Assembly (NCBI RefSeq): GCF_039729195.1
Contig: NZ_CP155796.1
Coordinates: 930,001 to 994,000, forward strand
Origin: Mycobacterium sp. DL
GTDB lineage: Bacteria > Actinomycetota > Actinomycetes > Mycobacteriales > Mycobacteriaceae
DNA: 64,000 nucleotides
Direction: 5' to 3'
This document shows positions 17,358-25,918 of the stretch, piece after piece. Numbering within the stretch: position 1 is the first letter of the stretch; every line of letters begins with the position of its first letter. The position numbers and the translations under genes are program-made. Under the pieces are notes generated by a model, which saw only the letters and a program-made list of their open reading frames with translations, made no database searches and was not told the DNA's origin.

Positions 17358-18167
17358 ATGAGTTTCAAGGGCGCAGTCAACTGGGCCACCGGCAGCCGCA
17401 CCGTGGAGTCCATCGCGCGGGTCGGCTACCCGGTCAACGGGGTGCTGCATCTGCTCATCGCGTACATCATCGTGCGGATCGCGTTCGGCTTCGTCGGCGA
17501 CGCCGATCAGACGGGTGCATTGGCGACGTTGGCCGCGCAACGGGGCGGAGAGACGTCGCTGTGGGTTGTCGCGTTCGGGCTCGTCGCCCTGGCGATGTGG
17601 CGGTTGGCGGAAACCGCAGTGGGACTGCACCCGGGCGAACACACCCACGCTCATATGCGGGACACTCCGCTCATCAACCGGCTCAAGGCGTTTGGTATGG
17701 CGCTCCTCTATCTGGCGCTTGCCTTCGCTGCGGCACAGTTCGCGCTGGGGATCGGCCGGCAGGGCAGCGATCGGGCCGAAGGTCTGAGCGCGCAGCTGAT
17801 GCAGTCTCCCGGTGGGAAAGCAGTCCTGGTGGCCGTGGGAGCGGTGATCGCCGCGATCGGCGGCTATCTCGTCTACAAGGGTGCGTCGCGGAAGTTTCTC
17901 GGCGACCTCACGGTGCCGGGTGGACGGCTGATCACCGCGTTGGGTATGAGCGGTCACGTCATCGAGGGGGTGGTGTTGTTCGCAGCCGGGGCGTTGGTCA
18001 TCGGCGCGCCGTTCCTGCACGATCCGACTCGGGCCACCGGGTTGGACGCCGCGGTCGAGGCTCTCGGTGAGGCCCGGTTCGGTCAGGTGATACTGCTTTT
18101 CGCCGCAGCGGGATTCGCGGCCTACGGCCTGTACAGCTTCGCGTTGACGCGCTACTCGCGGATGTGA
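17358..18167 (+). CDS. DUF1206 integral membrane protein
   Basis: The 269-residue protein starts at the ATG at 17358, after GGGAG. It has six TM helices arranged as three similar two-helix units; each begins with a GYxxxGVLHLLIAYIIVRIAFG-like segment (residues 23-, 113-, 200-) with a small-residue helix after it, the DUF1206 pattern. Function is unknown across the family. It lies 41 bp after the amidase gene on the same strand and may be co-transcribed. Repeat copy 6 begins 14 bp beyond its stop. Confidence 0.85.
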   Translation: MSFKGAVNWATGSRTVESIARVGYPVNGVLHLLIAYIIVRIAFGFVGDADQTGALATLAAQRGGETSLWVVAFGLVALAMWRLAETAVGLHPGEHTHAHMRDTPLINRLKAFGMALLYLALAFAAAQFALGIGRQGSDRAEGLSAQLMQSPGGKAVLVAVGAVIAAIGGYLVYKGASRKFLGDLTVPGGRLITALGMSGHVIEGVVLFAAGALVIGAPFLHDPTRATGLDAAVEALGEARFGQVILLFAAAGFAAYGLYSFALTRYSRM

Positions 18168-18180
18168 CCTGGCTCGTTTT

Positions 18181-18243
18181 CGTTGAGACTGCGCTCAGGG
18201 CGGTCGCCACTCACACTTTGGCGCCCTGTGTGCAGTCTCAACG
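18181..18243. repeat. Palindromic intergenic repeat (copy 6)
   Basis: The arms are CGTTGAGACTGCGCT and GTGCAGTCTCAACG, the loop GCCACTCACACTTTG. It follows the DUF1206 stop and precedes a co-directional gene. Confidence 0.9.
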
Positions 18244-18295
18244 GGCCTGTGGATAGATTCTGCGGCGGATCGTCTGGAAATGGCACGCTTCCGGA

Positions 18296-19147
18296 ATGGA
18301 GGGGGCGTTCCGGGGTAGCGAGGCGTTGGCGCTTGGGTCGCTGACGCGCCACGACCTCCGGACGAACTTCAGCCGAGTGCTGCCCGACGTCTACGCGCTG
18401 AAGCCGGCCGAGCTGACGCTGCAGCAGCGAGCGGCAGCAGCATGGCTGTGGTCGGGACGACGGGCTGTGGTCTCGGGGGTGACGGCGTCGGGGCTGTGGG
18501 GTGCAAAGTGGGTCGACGCCGAAGTGGTCGAGCTGAACTGGCCAAATCACCGGGCGCCGCCCGGGGTGCTCACGCGCAATGACACGGTGCTGGACGACGA
18601 GATCGCCGTCGTCGACGGGCTTCCGGTGACGACGGTCGAGCGGACGGCGTTCGACCTCGCGCGGCGCGGTGCGAAGGCAAATGCGGTCGCGAGGCTGGAC
18701 GCGCTGGCGCGGGCCACCCACTTCAAGAACGAGGACGTCCTCGACCTGTCGCAACGTCATCCGCACGTGAAGGGTCTGCGACGGGTGGAGGAGATGCTGG
18801 ACTTTGTGGACGCGGGAGCGGAGTCGCCGAAAGAATCGTGGCTGCGAATGATGTTGATACGCAATGGATACCCGCGGCCCGCCACGCAGATCCCGGTCCT
18901 GGGCGTGGATGGCTATCCGCGGTACTACCTCGATATGGGCTGGGAGGACATCATGGTCGCGGTGGAGTACGACGGCGAGCATCATCGCGAGGACGACGAG
19001 GCCTACCGCAAAGACATCATCAGGATGGAGTACCTGGCCAGCATCGGCTGGCTCGTGGTGCGGGTGGTGAAGGGGCAGTACAAGGAACAGATCCTGCGGC
19101 GGGTGGAAGGCGCGGTGCGCTCGCGTAGCGGCTTTGACCTCCGTTGA
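18296..19147 (+). CDS. DUF559/Vsr-fold nuclease-like protein
   Basis: The 283-residue protein begins with a probable winged-helix segment (LTRHDLRTNFSRVLPDVYALK, and an AbiEi-antitoxin-like middle: VVSGVTASGLWGA, TTVERTAFDLARR). The C-terminal ~100 residues have the DUF559/restriction-endonuclease-like layout: ESWLRMMLIRNGYPRP, then YYLDMGWEDIMVAVEYDGEHHR with a metal-binding Asp and Glu, then WLVVRVVKGQY. The family is abundant in mycobacteria as single genes; function is unproven. The stop codon TGA at 19145-19147 is part of the left arm CGTTGAG of repeat copy 7. Confidence 0.75.
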   Translation: MEGAFRGSEALALGSLTRHDLRTNFSRVLPDVYALKPAELTLQQRAAAAWLWSGRRAVVSGVTASGLWGAKWVDAEVVELNWPNHRAPPGVLTRNDTVLDDEIAVVDGLPVTTVERTAFDLARRGAKANAVARLDALARATHFKNEDVLDLSQRHPHVKGLRRVEEMLDFVDAGAESPKESWLRMMLIRNGYPRPATQIPVLGVDGYPRYYLDMGWEDIMVAVEYDGEHHREDDEAYRKDIIRMEYLASIGWLVVRVVKGQYKEQILRRVEGAVRSRSGFDLR

Positions 19148-19203
19148 GGCTGCGCTGGCGGCGGGATCTTCCGCACTTTCCCGCCCTGAGCGCAGTCTCA
19201 ACA
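19142..19203. repeat. Palindromic intergenic repeat (copy 7)
   Basis: The arms are CGTTGAGGCTGCGCT and AGCGCAGTCTCAAC. It overlaps the stop codon of the DUF559-like gene. Confidence 0.9.
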
Positions 19204-19213
19204 CAGGTCCGGC

Positions 19214-19277
19214 CGTTGAGACTGCACTGAGGGCGGTGTGTACTCGCACTTCCCCGCCGTCACTGCAGTCTCAAGGG
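19214..19277. repeat. Palindromic intergenic repeat (copy 8)
   Basis: The arms are CGTTGAGACTGCACT and ACTGCAGTCTCAAG, the loop TACTCGCACTTCC. It lies ten bases after copy 7, the only head-to-tail pair in the window. Confidence 0.9.
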
Positions 19278-19308
19278 AGAGGGGCCCTGGTTGCAAACGG
19301 CTCAACGC

Positions 19309-19358
19309 CCAACTATAGTACGGACACACCAATGATAGTTGGCCATAGGAGGTGTCCG
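19309..19358 (+). promoter_or_regulatory. Interleaved palindromes upstream of the MNT/HEPN pair
   Basis: There are two perfect inverted repeats: CCAACTAT (19309-19316) with ATAGTTGG (19335-19342), and CGGACAC (19321-19327) with GTGTCCG (19352-19358). The second ends at the base before the GTG start and covers the Shine-Dalgarno AGGAGG. This fits autoregulation by a toxin-antitoxin complex, or an mRNA structure that masks the start. Inference only. Confidence 0.5.
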
Positions 19359-19991
19359 GTGCAGTTCGGGCGGCCTTTCGCCACGGTGACGCCGACACTC
19401 GATGGTGACGTGCTCGCGGTGCTGGCGCGCAACGATGCCACCTTCACGACGGGCCAGGTCCACCGAATCTTGAATCGGTTCTCCGAAGAGGGCATCCGAA
19501 AGGTGCTCTCGCGCCTTGTGCTCCAAGGTGTTGTGCATGTCGAGCGTGTGGGCAACACCAACGCCTATCGGTTCAACGCCGAACACCTCGCTGCCGATGC
19601 GATAGTTGCGCTTGCTCGCATTTCCGACACATTCTTCACCCGCCTGGAGAAGCAGATCGACGGATGGGAACAGCCCCCGGCGTACGGAGCGGTATTCGGA
19701 TCAGCGGTGACCGGCTCGATGACTCCGAACAGCGACATCGACCTGTTCCTGGTGAGGGAGGATGGAACGGCGGACGAGGTGTGGTCGCGTCAGCTCGGAG
19801 ACCTCGTTCGCACGGTCTCGAAGTGGACCGGGAACGACGCCCGCACAATCGAATATACGGTTGCCGACCTTATTGAAGCGCGCGATGAACCTGTCGTGCG
19901 TGAAGTCATCGAAAACGGACTCACGGTGGCGGGCACGAGGACGTGGCTGCTGGGAACGGTCGGGATGACACGTCTAAGTCGTAACCGATGA
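19359..19991 (+). CDS. MNT-type nucleotidyltransferase (antitoxin-like)
   Basis: The 210-residue protein starts at the GTG at 19359, six bases after AGGAGG. Residues about 15-60 form a winged helix-turn-helix (TTGQVHRILNRFSEEGIRKVLSRLVLQG). The minimal nucleotidyltransferase core follows, with FGSAVTGSMTPNSDIDLFLV (G114-S115 and catalytic D126, D128). MNT proteins paired with HEPN RNases are antitoxins that AMPylate the toxin. The next gene overlaps by 4 bp and has HEPN character, so the two probably form such a pair; the attached DNA-binding domain would allow direct autoregulation at the palindromes upstream. The third catalytic carboxylate is not clear by eye. Confidence 0.75.
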   Translation: MQFGRPFATVTPTLDGDVLAVLARNDATFTTGQVHRILNRFSEEGIRKVLSRLVLQGVVHVERVGNTNAYRFNAEHLAADAIVALARISDTFFTRLEKQIDGWEQPPAYGAVFGSAVTGSMTPNSDIDLFLVREDGTADEVWSRQLGDLVRTVSKWTGNDARTIEYTVADLIEARDEPVVREVIENGLTVAGTRTWLLGTVGMTRLSRNR

Positions 19992-20377
19992 CGGGGCGCA
20001 CCCGACCGTCATCGAGTGCGATCATTGCGGGTCGTCTGAAGAAGGCGACAGAGTTTCTGGATGCCGCCGGATCGCTTGCGGACGACTCCCCTGACGCAGC
20101 AATGAATCTCTACGTGCTGTCGGGAATCGCTGCAGCCGACGTGGTGTGTTGCATCCGACTGAACGAGTACGCGATCGGTGAGAACCACACCCAAGCGGTC
20201 AGCTTGTTGAAACAGGCTGACGAAACGTTGGACCGGGATCTGCTGACCCTTCTCAACATCAAGTCGAAGGTTGCCTACACCCATCAATCGGCGACGGCTG
20301 ACGAGCGCAAGAAAGCGAAGCGAGCGGCTGAAAGACTCGAGAGGGCAGCGCGGCTCTCTGCCGGTCTACGAGATTAA
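19988..20377 (+). CDS. HEPN-like small helical protein (toxin-like partner)
   Basis: The 129-residue, almost all-helical protein starts at the ATG at 19988, overlapping the MNT stop. It has a HEPN-like layout: an N-terminal helix (AGRLKKATEFLDAAGSLADDS), a second helix (AMNLYVLSGIAAADVVCCIRL), and a C-terminal KSKVAYTHQSATADERKKAKRAAERLERAA. The canonical R-x4-6-H RNase motif is not intact: the corresponding place reads K-V-A-Y-T-H. It is therefore either a divergent RNase or a non-catalytic HEPN. Assignment leans on the neighbour. Confidence 0.6.
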   Translation: MTGRTRPSSSAIIAGRLKKATEFLDAAGSLADDSPDAAMNLYVLSGIAAADVVCCIRLNEYAIGENHTQAVSLLKQADETLDRDLLTLLNIKSKVAYTHQSATADERKKAKRAAERLERAARLSAGLRD

Positions 20378-20387
20378 CGGGGTTGTG

Positions 20388-20450
20388 CATTGAGACTGCG
20401 TTGGCGGCGGTGTCTACTCGAATTTCTCCGCCCTGAGCGCAGTGTCAACG
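20388..20450. repeat. Palindromic intergenic repeat (copy 9)
   Basis: The arms are CATTGAGACTGCGTT and AGCGCAGTGTCAACG, the loop TCTACTCGAATTTC. It lies between the convergent HEPN-like (stop 20377) and DUF4262 (stop 20461) genes. Confidence 0.9.
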
Positions 20451-20460
20451 GGAGCCGGCC

Positions 20461-20937
20461 TCAGCCCAGCGGTGGTGGGCAGCGGACGCCGAGCACTGGT
20501 TGCCTGCGTCTGCCGTGGCCCCATCCCCGGTCCCATGGCCAGCGACCAGCATCGTCTGCCCAGACCAGCTGCAAGGCGCGAAAATCCCTGCGGTAGAGCC
20601 TGACGGCGGACTTCAGGTGCACGTCTGGGTGTTCGACTTCGACCACTTCGAGACAAAACCTTCCACCACAGTCGATGTGTTCGCCTGGCTGCAAGACCAT
20701 GCCCTCGTCGACCATCTGATCGCCGATCGCGTTCAACAGCCGAACAGACAACTGCGGCTGTATCCCCGTCACCAACAACTCCGGCAGGCCCTTCTCCTGC
20801 AGGCCGACGGTGTACGCGAATGGCCGCTTATCGCTCTCGACAAACTGCACTGCCCATCTGTGGGCTTTGATGGTGTCCCGCAGAACGTCCAGGTAGTCGT
20901 CGATGGTCTTGTCGGGATTGTCGCACTGCCAGCACAT
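20461..20937 (-). CDS. DUF4262 domain protein
   Basis: The 158-residue protein starts at the ATG at 20937 (MCWQCDNPDKTIDDYLD). Residues 20-120 match the DUF4262 pattern: WAVQFVESDKRPFAYTVGLQ, GLPELLVTGIQPQLSVRLLNAIGD, then FCLEVVEVEHPDVHL. The N-terminal CxxC is usual in the mycobacterial versions. The C-terminus is Arg/Gly/Pro-rich and looks unstructured. Function is unknown. The longer frame to 21003 has no better start. Confidence 0.75.
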   Translation of the reverse strand: MCWQCDNPDKTIDDYLDVLRDTIKAHRWAVQFVESDKRPFAYTVGLQEKGLPELLVTGIQPQLSVRLLNAIGDQMVDEGMVLQPGEHIDCGGRFCLEVVEVEHPDVHLKSAVRLYRRDFRALQLVWADDAGRWPWDRGWGHGRRRQPVLGVRCPPPLG

Positions 20938-21013
20938 GGCCGCCCCTTCTGTCGTGGTTGCGGCCAAGCCTGCACGCACCCACCGACAGGTCCGGATGAG
21001 CAACGCGGGCTCG

Positions 21014-21099
21014 CGTTCAGACTGCGCTCACGCCTAGGCCTTCTCGAACTTCATTGCCCTGAGCGCAGTCTCAACGGCTAGGGCGTCTCAACGGCTAGG
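21014..21099. repeat. Palindromic intergenic repeat plus 17-bp tandem duplication (copy 10)
   Basis: The arms are CGTTCAGACTGCGCT and AGCGCAGTCTCAACG (21014-21076). The right-arm end GTCTCAACGGCTAGG is then repeated once at a 17-bp period (to 21099). It lies just after the PBP stop (minus strand). Confidence 0.85.
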
Positions 21100-21102
21100 A
21101 CG

Positions 21103-23574
21103 TCACGCCGGCGGTGGCGGTGGCGGTGGTGGCGGAGGTGGAGGAGCCAGCCACGGCAGCACTATCGGCGGCAGCCCCGGGATCTCGATGACGTTCGGCG
21201 GCGGGGGCGGCGGCGCCTCGGGAGGCGGCGGTGGAGGCGGCGGCCCGCTCGGAGGAGGCGGCCGGTACACCGGCGCCGGAGCGATTCCGCTGCTGGTGTT
21301 GATCGTGATGATCGAACCGGGGATGGTCCTGCCCCGCGGAGACGTCCCCACGACGGCGCCCCGCGAGGAGTAGCTGGCAATCGGCGTCGGCTCCGGGGCG
21401 ACCTGAAAACCGGCGTCCGTCAACTTCTTTCGTGCCGCATCGAGCTTCAGCCCGGTCACGCTGGGGACCTCGCTGCCCGGGCCGCCGTCGACGTAGCGCG
21501 GGTCGGTGGGCGGCATCACCACGGGACCGAAGTCCTCGGCGATCGGCTTCATCGCCGCGTACCAGGTAAGGGCCGGTGCTGTTCCGCCGTAGAGGGTTCC
21601 GTCGCTGCACTGGCGCAGCGGGTACGCGCACAGTTCTGACGGAGTCGGGGAGTCGTTGAAGATGTAGCTCGCCGCGGCGTACTGATTGGTGAAGCCGAGG
21701 AATCCCGACGACCGGTGCGATTCGGTCGTGCCGGTCTTACCCGCCATCGGTAGATCCCATCCGACCGAACCCGCGGCACTCGTCGCGGTTCCGCCGGTGT
21801 GGTCCTTACCCAGCGCGTTGGCCATCGTGTTGGCGAGCCCCTCGGGGACGACCTGCTCGCAGGGCGCTGTGTCGAGGGCGACCTCATCGCCATAGCGGTC
21901 GATGACCTTCTCGATCGGGCTGGGCGGACACCACATGCCGCCCGAGGCGAGCGTAGCGGCGACGTTGCTCAACTCGAGCGCGTTGAGCTCCAGCGGCCCG
22001 AGCGTGAACGACCCGAGGTTCTGCCGCTTGACGAAGTCGGCGATGCTCTCGTTGGTCCCGGGGTCGTACGCGCGGGCGGACCCAGGCTCGGCGTAGGACC
22101 GCAGCCCGAGTCGGACCGCCATGTCGACTGCGCGGGGGACACCGATCTGGGCGATCAGCTTCGCGAACGCGGTATTGGGAGATTTCGCCAGCGCATCGGT
22201 CACATTCATCTGGCCGGCCGACCCGCCGGCGTTCTTGACACACCAGGTCTTCGGCGGGCACCCCGGTTCGCTGCTGTCGCCCAAGCCGGTGCCCCGGAAC
22301 GTCTGCGGCACATCGAGTGTGGCGTTGATGCCCAGCCCCATCTCGAGGGCCGCGGCCGTGGTGAAGATCTTGAAGATCGAGCCGGCGCCGTCGCCGACGA
22401 GGGAGAACGGCTGCGGCTGCACCGTCTGCCCGGCGTTGAGGTCCAACCCGTAGGTGCGGTTGCCCGCCATCGCGACGATGCGGTGGGCGTCGCGGCCGGG
22501 CCTGATCACGCTCATCACGCTGGCGACGCCGACGGCGGTGGGGTCGGCGAATTCGTCGATGGCGTTCTTGACGCTGTCCTGGACCTTCGGGTCGAGGGTG
22601 GTGCGGATCAGGTAGCCGTTGCGTGCCAGGTCCTCTTTGCTCAGGCCGGCGCGGGCCAGGTACTGCATCGCGTACGCGCAGAAGAACGCGCGGTTACCGG
22701 CGGCGATGCAGCCCTGCGGCAGCGGTTCCGGCCGCCGCAGCACGCCCAGCGGCTGGGCCTTGGCGGCACGGAGTTCGTCGGCCCTGTCGGGCAGGTTCTC
22801 GATCATCGTGTCGAGCACGACGTTGCGGCGTTCCAGCGCGGCATCGGGATTGGTGTACGGGTCCAGGGACGTCGGAGAGCGCACCATCCCGGCCAGCAGT
22901 GCCGCCTGCTGCCAGTTGAGGTCGGCGGCGTTGATGCCGAAGTAGGTCTTCGCGGCGTCCTGAACGCCGAACGCGCCGGTGCCGAACGACACCAGGTTGA
23001 GATACCGGGTCAGGATCTCGGCCTTGGGCAGGGCTGCGTCCAGGGCCAAGGCTGCCCGGATCTCGCGCAGTTTGCGTGCCGGGCTGATCTCGACGGCGGC
23101 ACGCCGATCCGCATCGGTCTGCGCACGGACCAGGAGGTTGAAGTTCTTGACGTACTGCTGCTCGATCGTCGACCCGCCCCTGGTGGCGGTGTTGCCCTGC
23201 AGATACCCGGCCAGGCCGGTCAGGGTGCCCTGCCAATCGACGCCGTTGTGTTCGGTGAAGCGCTTGTCCTCGATCGAGAGGATCGCCAGCTTCATCGTGT
23301 CGGCGATCCGATTGCTGGGCACCACCCAGCGGCGCTGCTCGTACAGCCACGCGATGGGGGTGCCTGCTGCGTCCACCATGGTGGACACGATCGGCACCTC
23401 ACCCTCGAGCAGTTGCGTGGATTCCTCTGTGGCCGAGTCGGATACGCGCAGCAGTGCCGTTCCCGCGCCACCGACAAAGGGGAACATCAACGCTGCCGCG
23501 AGCAGCCCAGCCACCAGGCAACAGCCCGCCAGTCTGGCGAGAGCCCACCACTTCGCCCGACGCTGGTCGCGCAT
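21103..23574 (-). CDS. Bifunctional class A penicillin-binding protein with PASTA domain
   Basis: The 823-residue protein resembles mycobacterial PonA2/PonA3. A short cytoplasmic part and TM (LAGCCLVAGLLAAALMFPFV) precede the GT51 transglycosylase: AILSIEDKRFTEHNGVDW (catalytic Glu), RGGSTIEQQYVKNF and ALALDAALPKAEILTRYLN. The transpeptidase domain has GAGSIFKIFT (nucleophile Ser near 398), AKSPNTAF and GKTGTTESHR (Lys near 613). A single PASTA domain follows (VPSVTGLKLDAARKKLTDAG), then a long Pro-rich tail. It polymerises and cross-links peptidoglycan outside the membrane. The whiB4 neighbour typical of ponA2 is absent, so PonA3 is possible; I cannot decide without alignment. Confidence 0.88.
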   Translation of the reverse strand: MRDQRRAKWWALARLAGCCLVAGLLAAALMFPFVGGAGTALLRVSDSATEESTQLLEGEVPIVSTMVDAAGTPIAWLYEQRRWVVPSNRIADTMKLAILSIEDKRFTEHNGVDWQGTLTGLAGYLQGNTATRGGSTIEQQYVKNFNLLVRAQTDADRRAAVEISPARKLREIRAALALDAALPKAEILTRYLNLVSFGTGAFGVQDAAKTYFGINAADLNWQQAALLAGMVRSPTSLDPYTNPDAALERRNVVLDTMIENLPDRADELRAAKAQPLGVLRRPEPLPQGCIAAGNRAFFCAYAMQYLARAGLSKEDLARNGYLIRTTLDPKVQDSVKNAIDEFADPTAVGVASVMSVIRPGRDAHRIVAMAGNRTYGLDLNAGQTVQPQPFSLVGDGAGSIFKIFTTAAALEMGLGINATLDVPQTFRGTGLGDSSEPGCPPKTWCVKNAGGSAGQMNVTDALAKSPNTAFAKLIAQIGVPRAVDMAVRLGLRSYAEPGSARAYDPGTNESIADFVKRQNLGSFTLGPLELNALELSNVAATLASGGMWCPPSPIEKVIDRYGDEVALDTAPCEQVVPEGLANTMANALGKDHTGGTATSAAGSVGWDLPMAGKTGTTESHRSSGFLGFTNQYAAASYIFNDSPTPSELCAYPLRQCSDGTLYGGTAPALTWYAAMKPIAEDFGPVVMPPTDPRYVDGGPGSEVPSVTGLKLDAARKKLTDAGFQVAPEPTPIASYSSRGAVVGTSPRGRTIPGSIITINTSSGIAPAPVYRPPPPSGPPPPPPPPEAPPPPPPNVIEIPGLPPIVLPWLAPPPPPPPPPPPPA

Positions 23575-23671
23575 GGCGTCAGCTTAGGACGGTTCGCGGT
23601 AGCTGACAGTGGATTGCGTGTGACTGGCAAACGGCCGTGGCAACAGGCGGACGAGGGCTGGTCTCCCCTCG

Positions 23672-23830
23672 CTATTGAGTGCCCACTCGGCGTTTGGCGT
23701 CTCTGTCGACGGCGGTGGCGATGTCGTGGACGAGCCTGGAATGCCACTGCTTGTGCGCTGCCAAGTCTGCTGTGAGCGCATGACAGTCAGGACATTCCTG
23801 GTGGGCTGAGCTCTGCTGCGTCTGCTCCAT
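23672..23830 (-). CDS. Small CxxC-H protein
   Basis: The 52-residue product starts at the ATG at 23830 with a strong GAGGAGGTG nine bases upstream. It contains HQECPDCHALTADLAAHKQWHSR: a CxxCH followed by two spaced His, which could bind one zinc ion. Function is unknown. It lies between the PBP gene and a divergent small membrane protein. The good ribosome-binding site is the main reason to believe it. Confidence 0.5.
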   Translation of the reverse strand: MEQTQQSSAHQECPDCHALTADLAAHKQWHSRLVHDIATAVDRDAKRRVGTQ

Positions 23831-24020
23831 GGCCAACACCTCCTCGAAACTATGCGGCTGTGTCCACGGTGGCACGGCGGAGACCCCCCGTCCAGCATTC
23901 ATCGCAACGAGATGACTTCCGTCCCTATCCCGGAAGCGAACCCGGTGCTCTGATGGAACTGACGGGACGGCGCTGTTCGTACCGGCGGGCAGTGCCGTCC
24001 GACGGATGGAGGTCACTGCA

Positions 24021-24488
24021 ATGAACACGTCACAACAGGTCCATGACAGGACGCGGATGTTCGCCCGCGTGCTCGGACCCTTTCTGGTGATCGTCGACGT
24101 CGCGGCCGTGCTGCGGGCGTCGGACATGCGAACGCTGCTGTCGGACTTCTCGGCGGACTCGGCGTGGCCGTGGATGTCGGGTGCGTTCATCCTGATCGGC
24201 GGCCTTGTCATCGTGGCCCTGCATCAGCACTGGCACGGTCCCCCGGCGATCATCGTCTCGGTGCTGGGCTGGCTGGTCGTCGCCCGTGCGATATTCCTGC
24301 TCTTCTTCCCGGATACGTTCATGTCGTTGGCGAACAACATGATCGGTGAGACGGTGTGGTTGATCGTGGCGTGCGGAGTGGCCGCGCTGATCGGTGCGTA
24401 CCTGACCTACGTGGGCTGGGCACCGGAGCGCCATGGACCGGCCGCGCACGCGGCGAACGCGAACCGGGACGTGACCCCGGCCGCCTAG
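24021..24488 (+). CDS. Small four-TM membrane protein
   Basis: The 155-residue protein starts at the ATG at 24021, nine bases after GGAGG at 24008-24012; the earlier ATG at 24006 overlaps that site. Four hydrophobic segments are visible: residues about 15-35, 50-70, 78-100 and 112-135. No family is recognised and no catalytic motif is visible; a general envelope role is all that can be said. It is divergent from the small CxxC-H gene. Confidence 0.65.
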   Translation: MNTSQQVHDRTRMFARVLGPFLVIVDVAAVLRASDMRTLLSDFSADSAWPWMSGAFILIGGLVIVALHQHWHGPPAIIVSVLGWLVVARAIFLLFFPDTFMSLANNMIGETVWLIVACGVAALIGAYLTYVGWAPERHGPAAHAANANRDVTPAA

Positions 24489-24573
24489 CCTCCGCTCCGA
24501 GGCTGAGTTCGTCGGCGCACCTGTTGCTCGTGCGACGATGGTTGGCAGATCGCGGAGAGCAGAGGAGTTTGAG

Positions 24574-25713
24574 ATGGGGTTCGAGCGAATCGACGACCTT
24601 CTGAATGGCGTGACCGCGGACGGGTCGCTGCACGGTGTCGCCGCGACGGTGGTCGGCCGTGACGGCGTCCTCTACCAAGGCGCGGCGGGGGATGCGAAGC
24701 CCGACACGATGTTCCGCAACGCGTCGATGACCAAGGCCGTCGCGACCACCGCGGCGCTCCAGCTCGTCGAGCAGGGGCGCGTCGATCTGGACGCGACTGT
24801 CTCGTCGATCGTGCCCGAGTTCGGCGAGCTCCAGGTGCTCGACCACTTCAATGGCCGTGAGCCGGTCCTGCGGGCGCCCACGACGCAGGCGACTGTCCGG
24901 CACTTGATGACCCACACGGCGGGCTGCGGTTACCACTTTCTCAACGAGAAGCTCTTCACTTACTGCGTCGAGCAGAACTTTCCCAACCCGCTCGAGGGCA
25001 TCAAGCAGAGCCTCAGCGCGCCGCTGGTCCACGATCCCGGCACGGTCTGGGAGTACGGCGTCAGCACCGACTGGCTCGGCATGGTCGTCGAGGCCGTCAG
25101 CGGGCAGACGCTGGCCGAGTACCTCGCCGCGCATGTCTACGGCCCGCTCGGCATGACGGACTCGACGTTCGTCCCGACCGACGAGCAGCGCGCGCGATTG
25201 CTGCCCATCCGCTTCCGGGCACCTGACGGCAGCCTGACGGCCACCGACCTCGACCTGCCGCCCCAGCCGGAGTGGGACGCCGCCGGCCACGGGTCCTACG
25301 GGACGATCGCCGACTACGGGCGTTTCGTGCGCGCCTGGCTCAACGGCGGCGAGCTCGACGGCACACGCATCCTGAAAGAAGAGACCGTCGAGCTCGCGTT
25401 GCGGGACCACCTCGACGGGGCACCGTTGCCGAAGAAGATGGAGCCGGCAGTCCCTGAGCTGACCAACCCGGTCGAGCTGCTCGACGTGCCGCAGGGGTGG
25501 GGCCTGGGGTTCCATCTGTACCTGGTCGACCTGCCCGGCATGCGCAGCGCCGGCTCGGCCGACTGGTCGGGACTGTTCAACAGCTTCTTCTGGATCGACC
25601 GTACGGCGGGGATCGGCGCCGTGATCGCGACGCAGGTACTGCCGTTCTTCGACGGAAAGATGGTCGAGACGATCCTCGGCTTCGAGGCCGCGGTCTACGC
25701 GGAGCTCGCCTGA
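24574..25713 (+). CDS. Class C beta-lactamase-fold serine hydrolase
   Basis: The 379-residue protein starts at the ATG at 24574, six bases after AGAGGAG. The S-x-x-K motif is RNASMTKAVA (Ser near 51). VWEYGVSTDWLG fits the Y-x-x region (Tyr as general base), and DWSGLFNSFFWID replaces the KTG-type strand. VRHLMTHTAGCGY, GPLGMTDSTFVP and SYGTIADYGRFVR are typical of the esterase/peptidase branch (EstB-like) rather than of true beta-lactamases. No signal peptide is seen, favouring a cytoplasmic esterase. Repeat copy 11 begins at the base after the stop. Confidence 0.82.
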   Translation: MGFERIDDLLNGVTADGSLHGVAATVVGRDGVLYQGAAGDAKPDTMFRNASMTKAVATTAALQLVEQGRVDLDATVSSIVPEFGELQVLDHFNGREPVLRAPTTQATVRHLMTHTAGCGYHFLNEKLFTYCVEQNFPNPLEGIKQSLSAPLVHDPGTVWEYGVSTDWLGMVVEAVSGQTLAEYLAAHVYGPLGMTDSTFVPTDEQRARLLPIRFRAPDGSLTATDLDLPPQPEWDAAGHGSYGTIADYGRFVRAWLNGGELDGTRILKEETVELALRDHLDGAPLPKKMEPAVPELTNPVELLDVPQGWGLGFHLYLVDLPGMRSAGSADWSGLFNSFFWIDRTAGIGAVIATQVLPFFDGKMVETILGFEAAVYAELA

Positions 25714-25776
25714 CGTTCAGGCTGCGCTGACGGCGCGGATTCCGCACGAATGGCCGCCGTGAGCGCAGCCTCAACG
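25714..25776. repeat. Palindromic intergenic repeat (copy 11)
   Basis: The arms are CGTTCAGGCTGCGCT and GAGCGCAGCCTCAACG. The usual ACTCG loop is changed (ATTCCGCACGAAT). It abuts the hydrolase stop. Confidence 0.8.
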
Positions 25777-25918
25777 GCATGCGGCACTTGCCTGCGGGAT
25801 AGGAAACTCTGCCCATCCCGGCACGGGACTCTGGCTTCCCGGCGATTACGGCGAAGCGCTCTGACCAGCAGTATTCCTCTCAACAGATAGACCCGGCACC
25901 AACCGAGAGGCACACATC

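Noticed and set aside
18181..20450. Cluster of repeats 6-9 considered as a composite transposon around the MNT/HEPN pair
   Set aside because: The same element flanks many unrelated genes, no transposase is present and no target-site duplications are visible.
21799..23775. Long plus-strand frame opposite the penicillin-binding protein
   Set aside because: The minus strand carries the intact GT51 and transpeptidase motifs; the plus frame has no recognisable family.
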